From contig CM030939.1 of NCBI GenBank assembly GCA_018136815.1, positions 2,550,808 through 2,614,807 of the forward strand: a stretch of DNA of 64,000 bases, read 5' to 3'. How positions within the stretch are numbered: the first letter of the stretch is position 1; every line of letters begins with the position of its first letter. The position numbers and the translations under genes are program-made. Shown piece by piece: positions 20,781-30,500 of this stretch. The stretch is from Isochrysis galbana. Taxonomy: Eukaryota > Haptophyta > Isochrysidales > Isochrysidaceae. The notes below the pieces were generated by a model. That model did no database searches. It was not told where the DNA came from and saw only the letters and a list, made by a program, of their open reading frames with translations.

Positions 20781-22688
20781 ATGGCGGCGCTCCCGCAGAC
20801 ATCGCCAGCGGCAGAGCTGCGGACCACGAGGCGGCTGACGCCGCGCGGCGAGCGGGCCCTCTCCACTCAAGAGGTCGCCGAGATGGCGCGCCGTGAGCTT
20901 CAGGCCTTCCTTGAGCAGAGCAGCCGCTTGCCGCGGTCGCAGTTGCCGCAGAGGTTTCGGCAGCTGCTTCCGATTCCTCGGCAGCTGGAGGATGACAGGG
21001 CGTTGGGGAATGTCTCGCCATCTCGTCCCAGCATCCTTGACGTCCACGACATCCACAACCCGCTAGAGAGCGGTTCGCTCCTGCTGCAATTGCGCCACAC
21101 TCCACGCAAGCCGAGGCCGCTTGCAAAGAATTCTTCCCCTTGCACTCTGCAGCGCCTAATAACAGACAAATCTGCCGAATGGGTGGCAAGTACCGATGTG
21201 GTCGCCTCTCCTAGGCCGCAGGCGCTGTCCGCGCAAAAAGAGTTGCACCAATCCAAATTAAAGTTTCGAGGCCGTCCCGAGAGTAATACCTCACAGATAT
21301 CTCCAGCGCATGCTGTCGTCGCTCCATCCGCTTCAGAGGAGCATCAGGTGAAAGCAGTCCCCTTGCAATGTATCCTGCAAGGTGCTGCTACATCCTCCGG
21401 CGATAGCGAGGCACAGGCTGCCTTCGACACCACATGGGTTGTCTTCCCCCCACCAGTGCCTCCACCAGTTGAGCTGTCCACTACATCGGAGAAGGGAGGC
21501 ATTGATCCCAACCTTATGCGCAGCCTCTCGCGAATTAAATTTCTACGAGGGCTATCACCAATAGCGCTGGAGCAGGTTGGGCGACTAGGGCGAGTGCGCG
21601 AATACCCGCGCTATTCTTCACTAGCCAAGGAAGGGCTGATGAGCGGAACATTCTTTGGCCTCATCTTCGGCAAGCTGATGGCGGCATCGACACGCCGCCG
21701 CTCGAGTGTCGACGAGACCGCACCTCGCAAGCTTCACGCTGAGTTGGGCGACAACTTTGGCGAGGATTGCCTTGTGAACGAATCGCTCAGAGAGGAATCG
21801 ATTGGTGCACTCACAGATGTGCGAGTATTTGTTCTGACTCGCGCCGAGCTCCTCCGCGCTCCATCTGGGGTACTCAAGGAGCTCCGCATGACGTCACAAT
21901 GGGCTGTAGCCCAGAAAACAGCCGTTTTGAAGCTTATTCCTGGGCTGCTGTATTGGGGCCAGCTAGATGCGCGCAGGCAGGATGCCATCGCCGGAATGCT
22001 CGAAGTGATCCACGTGGATGCTGGCACTACGATATTCTATGAAGGGTCGACCGTGGACGTCACTGGCCCAGATGCCACATCCCGTTTCTTTTACATCTTC
22101 CTTGATGGCCACATTCGCATGTCTAGGCTGGCCAAGGACAAGCCACCGATCGACTATACTCCCGAATCGACCGGCAACGATGGGGGGATGGGATTGGTAC
22201 GCCCGTGGTTTGGCGAGTACGCCTTGTGGTTCTCCAAGCCGAGGAACGCGACTGCTGTCGCCCTTGCGCCGTCACGATTGCTAGGGATGCACTCCTCTCA
22301 TTTCGCAGCGTTCTTGGAATTGGTACCCGACTTCCTGTCCTCCTCCTCGTTTGCGGCCGGGCGTCGCCGATCTCTAGCCAACACATTCCTCAAGGCCGGC
22401 ACAGTTTCGAATGAAAGCGTGGGCGTGGTAGCCGCTGCAGCACTGAGGTGGGCGTCGCAAGGAGGCTTGAGATCCGGTGCAGGTTGCACGGGACTCCAAA
22501 CCCATAAGATCCGCGCTAGACTATCAGTCTTTGCGGAACGATGGGAACGAATGGTGTGTGCCATGTTGCTGAGTTCGGCCGCGCGCGGAGCGAATTGGGA
22601 GAGCAGGCATCGCGTGAAAAGCCAACGAACGTTCTCGCTGCGCGTTGAGGACTTCAACAACCACCCGAGTCGTGTTGAATGTTCTTGA
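20781..22688 (+). CDS. Protein with two cyclic-nucleotide-binding domains
   Basis: A single exon; I chose the ATG at 20781, after a CT-rich leader, giving 635 residues. Residues 1-240 are low-complexity and probably disordered. The first CNB-like fold (about 254-360, starting FLRGLSPIALEQVG) keeps FGE at 326-328 but lacks the arginine that binds the cyclic phosphate. The second (about 382-520) has YIFLDGHIRMSR and a good phosphate-binding cassette, FGEYALWFSKPRNATA (477-492), including the conserved Arg. There is no kinase, channel or DNA-binding domain. This resembles regulatory-subunit-like cNMP receptors of protists, possibly ciliary. Ligand (cAMP or cGMP) and partner are unknown. The likely reading is one active and one degenerate site. 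Confidence 0.8.
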   Translation: MAALPQTSPAAELRTTRRLTPRGERALSTQEVAEMARRELQAFLEQSSRLPRSQLPQRFRQLLPIPRQLEDDRALGNVSPSRPSILDVHDIHNPLESGSLLLQLRHTPRKPRPLAKNSSPCTLQRLITDKSAEWVASTDVVASPRPQALSAQKELHQSKLKFRGRPESNTSQISPAHAVVAPSASEEHQVKAVPLQCILQGAATSSGDSEAQAAFDTTWVVFPPPVPPPVELSTTSEKGGIDPNLMRSLSRIKFLRGLSPIALEQVGRLGRVREYPRYSSLAKEGLMSGTFFGLIFGKLMAASTRRRSSVDETAPRKLHAELGDNFGEDCLVNESLREESIGALTDVRVFVLTRAELLRAPSGVLKELRMTSQWAVAQKTAVLKLIPGLLYWGQLDARRQDAIAGMLEVIHVDAGTTIFYEGSTVDVTGPDATSRFFYIFLDGHIRMSRLAKDKPPIDYTPESTGNDGGMGLVRPWFGEYALWFSKPRNATAVALAPSRLLGMHSSHFAAFLELVPDFLSSSSFAAGRRRSLANTFLKAGTVSNESVGVVAAAALRWASQGGLRSGAGCTGLQTHKIRARLSVFAERWERMVCAMLLSSAARGANWESRHRVKSQRTFSLRVEDFNNHPSRVECS

Positions 22689-23571
22689 AGGGCATGTTGC
22701 GCCGACCCCGCATTGTGAGTCTTTGTAGCGGGGCGCGTATGTTTCTAAGCCTCTCCCCGATTGTGTCCAAGCGTGGAAAGGAAGCAAATGAACGTGAGGA
22801 CACATTACCTATTGGACAACTCGTATGCTATCCAAATTGAGATCAACTATCATTAAAACGATAGGGTCATGAAGCGCGCGCCGCCTCCCTCCTCCCTCCC
22901 TCGCTGCCGCCGCCCTCGCTGAGATGGGACGAACTGCGGATGGACACTCCGCTGTCGCCGAGGCGACCGCGCCTAGACGACACACCCAGCCAGGTGGGCA
23001 CAGGAGCCACCTCACCACGCCCCCGCACCACCGCGAACAGCGCACGCACAGACCTCATGGAGACCACCATGCTGGACTACAACGCCACCCATCTCACCTT
23101 CCACAGCCACATCCACCACACTCCACCAGCGGGACACTCCAATAGGGAAGGCCTCCGGGCCTGGCCCCTACACTGCCGCGGTACCACCCTCGTGCTCGTG
23201 CACGAGGGGCCGGCCCGGCGCCACCAAAAGCCCAGCCCCTCTGAGGGCTGGCACATCATCTGCAATCCGTATTGCAATGTTCTCTGCTGGACCCGAAAGG
23301 TGGGAGCCGGAATCGACGCAAGCTGGCCACAGATGGGGACACCCGAGTACGAAACAGAGAGCCGCGGCGGAAGCCGCCACGAGAGCGAACGCGAGACACA
23401 CCCGCCCCGGGCTACAATGCCCGCACATTCCAACACACCTCACAATGGAAAGGAATAGACAGAAGCACAATCCCACCCTACCTACGCCCCGCCTCGCGTG
23501 AACGGGAGAGGGACGCAAGCAACAAGCCAACACAATACACGCACAGCAATGAACCCCGCCGCGCATCCCAC
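22689..23571. other. Intergenic, no recognised gene
   Basis: Overlapping open frames on both strands (for example 22940-23458 plus and 23168-23920 minus) give no recognisable motif. The interval may belong to the internal region of the LTR element to its right. Confidence 0.35.
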
Positions 23572-24360
23572 TCACCCTCCTCCGCGCACGTGCGCGCAGG
23601 TAGGCTCGAGCTGCCCGACTTTGCAACGCTGTTGCGCCTGGTAGCAACCTCGCAGCCAGGTGCCTTCCAGGTAGATTCGACATTCGACGCGCCTCGTAGT
23701 GGATGATGTGGCGATTCGACACGGGTGACGACCTCGAGCGTCCCGACGCCTCGAGGGCTCTAAGATTAGATGCTGAGGGATGGATTTTGGAGTCATTCGA
23801 TGTGGATTTGTTGTTTTGCCACCCTTGAACTGTCGAGTGCGGGCGGTTCTGGCTGTGGCTGTCACTGAAGTTGTTGGGTGATTTGGCCATATGGCATATA
23901 TATGGTCCAGGTCCCACCACTTGGAGGAGCGTGTGGCGCGGTCGGCGGCCGCTGAGTCGAAGAAAAGATTTTCAACGAATTTGTCGAGTTTATTCGTGTA
24001 TTCGTTGTGGTGTTGTACCCTTGAGCGGCGTCGTCGAGCGCGCTATGGTTGTAGAAGTTGGGGTGGTCTCTTGGCGGGGGTACCATGTTAGAATTTGTAG
24101 TCTTGTAAGAGGTCTTGTTGGCTAGCATCCCTAGCCACATGCATACACCGGAAGAGCCATGCACCAACCGCGCACACCCCTATCGCGGGGTAGGGGCTCC
24201 GTTGCCGATGAGGCACGGTCCCTCAGCACTAGGATTCAACTAGGACAACAAGAAAACTCTGACATGAGGCCTATCCTCCTCTCTCAGTCAGAGGCGGACG
24301 AGGCCGCACGAGGGCTAGGGTCAAACTTGCACAGACAAGAAAACTCTGATAGCAAGCCTC
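23572..24360 (-). mobile_element. LTR retroelement fragment: LTR end plus start of internal region
   Basis: Read on the minus strand, 24360-24086 is a repeat that also occurs at 49018-49216 and 56805-56966 on the plus strand. Shared phrases are TCAGAGTTTT, GGGGTGTGCGCGGTTGG and ATGTGGCTAGG. It ends TTCTAACA at 24086, and TGGTACCCCCGCC follows at once. An end in CA followed by TGG is what a 5' LTR plus tRNA primer-binding site would look like. Beyond this an open stretch (about 24030-23572) reads YTNKLDKFVENLFFDSAAA and later phrases with normal protein composition, perhaps a gag start. No pol motif is present. The LTR interpretation is inference. Confidence 0.5.
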
Positions 24361-24583
24361 GCGGGAAGAGACACGCCCCCTCCCCGCCCCGGCCGGCTCG
24401 GCTTCAGGCCGGCGATGGCGAGCACGGGGGCGGCTGGAGCTCTTCCTTCACCTCTCTCTCCCCTGCTCCCTCGCCCTCGCTCTCTCTCCGCATCCTCTGT
24501 GTAGCGGAGGGAGTGAGCACATAGCGGGCCGACGGCGACCTCCGACAACGACGCGCGTGCAAGGGCGAGCTCGCGCAAGCCAA

Positions 24584-27500
24584 ATGCTCATGAGGCCAAC
24601 TGTCGAGCGGCGCACACGGCGTGCGGTGCTGCAGCTGTTACGCTGGCTGCGCGGGGCGGCGTTCGACGCGCTTCTCGTTGCGCTTGCGCTCCACCTGCTG
24701 CGAAGCATGCGCCCCGCGCTCAAACGGCTCATCAGCAGTATCGCCAGTACAGTCACGCCCCCGCCCATCGAGGCACCCACCGCAGAGTGGGCGATGCTCG
24801 GGGAAGAGCACGAGCATGAGAGGTGCACGAGCGGCGGAGCTGGGACGGACAACTCGCCGCCCGTATCTCACGAGCATGCTGCGAGTGGAAATGTCATATC
24901 CGACCCGGACTCGCCAAGCCGGCACCTTCTCGCATTTGCTCCGCGGCTTCAGGGTGTTGGATTGGCTCGACCAACCCCGTGTCCGCCCCGGATCTCGCCG
25001 ATGCTCCAGGCGACTCAACCCCCAGTCATCACCAACTTCTGTGCCCCAGTGCAGCTACCGACCCCAGCCACCGCAGGTGCTTCGTCAGAGCCTGCTCCCC
25101 TGCGCCTCACCATGCAGGGGCAGGCTGTCCGAGCGGGGGGAGGGCCCCGGATGGCCCAAACCGCCACCCCAAGTACATTGGTGGGTTGTTTACTCACGTC
25201 GAAAAGTGCGTGCGCCTCTAAAGATTCCTCCTTCGCGGCAAAGGAGATCACAGGGCATTCTCGGTCGGAAGCAACGCGATTGCAAGGTGGGGAGAAGAGA
25301 GAGTCGCGCTGCAAGCGAATCATCGAAGATGAAACAAGGACACTATTGGGAGCTTATGTGGATATTGGAGGTATTCCTCTTCCAGAAGCCACCGTTCAAA
25401 ATGTAGATCATGCTGCAGGTGCAGCAGCAGCAAGGGCGACGAATGAGGAAAGCAAGGAAGCTATGGCCGAACGCAATCCTCAGATGGAGAAGGAGCAGGC
25501 AATGGCCGTGGCGATCGCTCAAATCGCAAAGAGAGCTGCCAATGAGCTCCCCGCAGCAGCGACGGCCGCCAAAGCGATGAGGGAAGAGGGTACACGGACG
25601 CTCACCGCAGTAGAGGCAGCTGCACAAGCCACGATTGAGGATGCTTTTGCGGAGGCGATCACGGAGGCTAACGAAAAGAAGATGCAGGCGGTGGCCGCGG
25701 CGACCGCCGAGAGTGATAGGAGAGTAGACGAGGCGTTCGCCACAGCGGAGGCAGCGATCGCAGAGAAGGAGCAGGCCTTGACCGCGGCGACTTCTGAGAG
25801 CGACAAGAGAGCTTTCGAGGCTCTTGCCTTAGCAGAGAGAAAGTCAGAGGAGGCTGTTATCGCAACGCTTGCGGAGGCCCACGCAGACAATGAGCAGGTT
25901 GTGGCCACGGCGACAGCCGAGAGCGAAAAGAAAGCCGCTGAGGCTTTCGCCGCAGTAGAGGCCAATGTAGCGGAAGCTGTTGCCGCGGCGCTTGCGGAGG
26001 CTCGCACAGAGAAGGACCGGGCGGTGGCCGCGGCGACCGCGGAAAGCGACAAGAAAGCCGCTGAGGCGCTTGGCACAGCGGAGGCCAAGGCAGCCGAGGC
26101 TGTTGCCGCAGCGCTTGCGAAGGCTCGCGCAGAGAAGGAGCAGGCTGTGGCCGCGGCGACCGCCGAGAGCGACAAGAAAGCCGCCGAGGCGCTCGCCGCA
26201 GCGGAGGCTGTTACCGTAGCGCTCGCGGAGGCTCACGCAGAGAAGGAGCTGGCTGTGGTCAATGCCACGGCCGAGAGCGACAAGAAAGCCGCTGCGGCGC
26301 TCGCCGCATCAGAGGCCAAGGCGGCAGAGGCTATTGCCGCAGCGCTTGCGGAGGCTCACGTAGAGAAGGAGCAGGCTGTGGCCGCGGCGATTGCTGAGAG
26401 CGAAAGCAGAGCCGCCGATGCTCTTGCCGCAGCAAAGGCCAAAGCAGCGGAGGCTATTGCCGCAGCACTTGCGGAGGCTCACGCAGAGAAGGAGCAGGCT
26501 GTGGCCGCGGCGACTGGTGAGAGTGACAAGAAAGCCGCCGAAGCGCTCATCGCAGCTGAGGCCAAGTTAGCGGAGGCTGTTGCGGCGGCGCATGCGGAGG
26601 CTCGCGCAGAGAAGGAGCAAGCGGTGGCCACTGCCACCGCGGAGAGCGAGAAGAAAGCTGCCGAAGCGCTCGCCGAATCGGAGGTCAAGGCGGAAGGGGC
26701 TGTTGCCGTAGCGCTTGCGAAGGCTCGCGCAGAGAAGGAGCAGGCGGCGGCCGCGGCGACCGCTGAAAGCGAGAGAAGAGCTGCCGAGGTGCTCGCCGCA
26801 GCAGAGGCCAAAGTAGAGGAGGCCGTTGCCGCCGCGCTGGCGGGGGCTCACGCAGAGAGGGAGCAGGCCGTAGCCGCGGCGACTGCCGAGAGCGCGAAGA
26901 AAGCCGCCGAAGCGCTCGCCGCAGCGGAGGCCAAGGCGGAAGAGGCTGTTGCCGTAGCGCTTGCGGAGGCTCGCGTAGAGAAGGAGCAGGCTGTGGCCGC
27001 GGCGACCGCGGAGAGCGAAAGGAGAGCCGCCGAGACTCTTGCCGCAACGAAGGCTAAGGCAGCGGAGGCTATCGCCGCCGCGCTGGCGGAGGCTCACGCA
27101 GAGAGGGATCAGGCGGTGGCCGCGGCGACCGCCGAGCGCGACAAGAAAGCCGCCGAAGTGCTCGCCGCAGCGGAGGCCAAGGCGGAAGAGGCCGTTGCCG
27201 TAGCGCTTGGGGAGGCTCGCGTAGAGAAGGAGCAGGCTGTGGCCGCGGCGACTGCCGCGAGCGACAAGAAAGCCGCTGAGGCTTTCGCCGCAGCAGAGGC
27301 CAAGGTAGCGGAGGCTGTTGCGGCGGCGCATGCGGAGGCTCGCGCAGAGAAGGAGCAAGCGGTGGCCGCGGCGACCGCCGAGCGCGACAAGAAAGCCGCC
27401 GAAGCGCTCGCCGCAGCGGAGGCCAAGGCGGAAGAGGCCGTTGCCGTAGCGCTTGCGGAGGCTCGCGTAGAGAAGGAGCAGGCTGTGGCCGCGGTGACCG

Positions 27501-30500
27501 CTGAAAGCGAGAGAAGAGCTGCCGAGGTGCTCGCCGCAGCAGAGGCCAAAGTAGAGGAGGCCGTTGCCGCCGCGCTGGCGGGGGCTCACGCAGAGAGGGA
27601 GCAGGCCGTAGCCGCGGCGACTGCCGAGAGCGCGAAGAAAGCCGCCGAAGCGCTCGCCGCAGCGGAGGCCAAGGCGGAAGAGGCTGTTGCCGTAGCGCTT
27701 GCGGAGGCTCGCGTAGAGAAGGAGCAGGCTGTGGCCGCGGCGACCGCGGAGAGCGAAAGGAGAGCCGCCGAGACTCTTGCCGCAACGAAGGCTAAGGCAG
27801 CGGAGGCTATCGCCGCCGCGCTGGCGGAGGCTCACGCAGAGAGGGATCAGGCGGTGGCCGCGGCGACCGCCGAGCGCGACAAGAAAGCCGCCGAAGAGTT
27901 CGCCGCAGCGGAGTTCAAGGCGGAAGAGGCCGTTGCCGTAGCGCTTGCGGAGGCTCGCGTAGAGAAGGAGCAGGCTGTGGCCGCGGCGACCGCGGAGAGC
28001 GATATGAGAGCCGCCGAGACTCTTGCCGCAATGAAGGCTAAGGCAGCGGAGGCTATCGTCGCCACGCTGGCGGAGGCTCACGCAGAGAGGGATCAGGCTG
28101 TGGCCGCGGCGACCGCCGAGCGCGACAAGAAAGCCGCCGAAGTGCTCGCCGCAGCGGAGGCCAAGGCGGAAGAGGCCGTTGCCGTAGCGCTTGGGGAGGC
28201 TCGCGTAGAGAAGGAGCAGGCTGTGGCCGCGGCGACTGCCGCGAGCGACAAGAAAGCCGCTGAGGCTTTCGCCGCAGCAGAGGCCAAGGTAGCGGAGGCT
28301 GTTGCGGCGGCGCATGCGGAGGCTCGCGCAGAGAAGGAGCAAGCGGTGGCCGCTGCCACCGCGGAGAGCGACAAGAAAGCTGCCGAAGCACTCGTCGCAG
28401 CGGAGGCCAAGGCGGAAGAGGCTGTTGCCGTAGCGCTTGCGAAGGCTCGCGCAGAGAAGGAGCAGGCGGTGGCCGCGGCGACCGCTGAAAGTGAGAGAAG
28501 AGCTGCCGAGGTGCTCGCCGCAGCAGAGGCCAAGGTAGAGGAGGTCGTTGCCGCAGCGCTGGCGGAGGCTCACGCAGAGAGGGAGCAGGCTGTGGCTGCG
28601 GCTACCGCCGAGCGCGACAAGAAAGCCGCCGAAGCGCTCGCCGCAGCGGAGGTCAAGGCGGAAGAGGCCGTTGCCGTAGCGCTTGCGAAGGCTCGCGCAG
28701 AGAAGGAGCAGGCGGTGGCCGCGGCGACCGCGGAGAGCAAAAGGAGAGCCGCCGAGACTCTTGCCGCAACGAAGGCTAAGGCAGCGGAGGCTATCGCCGC
28801 CGCGCTGGCGGGGGCTCACGCAGAGAAGGAGCAGGCTGTGGCCGCGGCGACCGCCGAGCGCGACAAGAAAGCCGCCGAAGCGCTCGCCGCAGCGGAGGCC
28901 AAGGCGGAGGAGGCCGTTGCCGTAGCGCTTGCGGAGGCTCGCGTAGAGGAGGAGCAGGCTGTGGCCGCGGTGACTGCCGCGAGCGACAAGAAAGCCGCTG
29001 AGGCTTTCGCCGCAGCAGAGGCCAAGGTAGCGGAGGCTGTTGCGGCGGCGCATGCGGAGGCTCGCGCAGAGAAGGAGCAAGCGGTGGCCGCTGCCACCGC
29101 GGAGAGCGACAAGATAGCTGCCGAAGCGCTCGCTGCAGCGGAGGTCAAGGCGGAAGAGGCCGTTGCCGTAGCGCTTGCGAAGGCTCGCGCAGAGAAGGAG
29201 CAGGCGGCGGCCGCGGCGACCGCTGAAAGCGAGAGAAGAGCTGCCGAGGTGCTCGCCGCAGCAGAGGCCAAGGTAGAGGAGGTCGTTGCCGCAGCGCTGG
29301 CGGAGGCTCACGCAGAGAGGGAGCAGGCTGTGGCTGCGGCTACCGCCGAGCGCGACAAGAAAGCCGCCGAAGCGCTCGCCGCAGCGGAGGTCAAGGCGGA
29401 AGAGGCCGTTGCCGTAGCGCTTGCGAAGGCTCGCGCAGAGAAGGAGCAGGCGGTGGCCGCGGCGACCGCGGAGAGCGAAAGGAGAGCCGCCGAGACTCTT
29501 GCCGCAACGAAGGCTAAGGCAGCGGAGGCTATCGCCGCCGCGCTGGCGGGGGCTCACGTAGAGAGGGATCAGGCTGTGGCCGCGGCGACCGCCGAGCGCG
29601 ACAAGAAAGCCGCCGAAGCGCTCGCCGCAGCGGAGGCCAAGGCGGAGGAGGCCGTTGCCGTAGCGCTTGCGGAGGCTCGCGCAGAGAAGGAGCAGGCTGT
29701 GGCCGCGGTGACTGCCGCGAGCGACAAGAAAGCCGCCGAGGCTTTCGCCGCAGCAGAGGCCAAAGTAGCGGAGGCTGTTGCGGCGGCGCATGCGGAGGCT
29801 CGCGCAGAGAAGGAGCAAGCGGTGGCCACTGCGACCGCCGAAAGCGAGAAGAAAGCCGCTGCGGCGCTCATCGCAGCTGAGGCCAAGTTGGTCGAGGCTG
29901 TTGCCGTAGCGCTCGCGAAGGCTCACGCAGAGAAGGAGCAGGCGGTGGCCGCGGCGACCGCTGAAAGCGAGAGAAGAGCTGCCGAGGTGCTCGCCGCAGC
30001 AGAGGCCAAGGTAGAGGAGGCCGTTGCCGCAGCGCTTGCGGAGTCTCGCGCAGAGAGGGAGCAGGCCGTAGCCGCGGCGACTGCCGAGAGCGCGAAGAAA
30101 GCCGCCGAAGCGCTCGCCGCAGCGGAGGCCAAGGCGGAAGAGGCTGTTGCCGTAGCGCTTGCGGAGGCTCGCGTAGAGAAGGAGCAGGCTGTGGCCGCGG
30201 CGACCGCGGAGAGCGAAAGGAGAGCCGCCGAGGCTCTTGCCGCAACGAAGGCTAAGGCAGCGGAGGCTATCGCCGCCGCGCTGGCGGGGGCTCACGTAGA
30301 GAGGGATCAGGCTGTGGCCGCGGCGACCGCCGAGCGCGACAAGAAAGCCGCCGAAGCGCTCGCCGCAGCGGAGGCCAAGGCGGAGGAGGCTGTTGCCGTA
30401 GCGCTTGCGGAGGCTCGCGTAGAGAAGGAGCAGGCTGTGGCCGCGGTGACTGCCGCGAGCGACAAGAAAGCCGCTGAGGCTTTCGCCGCAGCAGAGGCCC

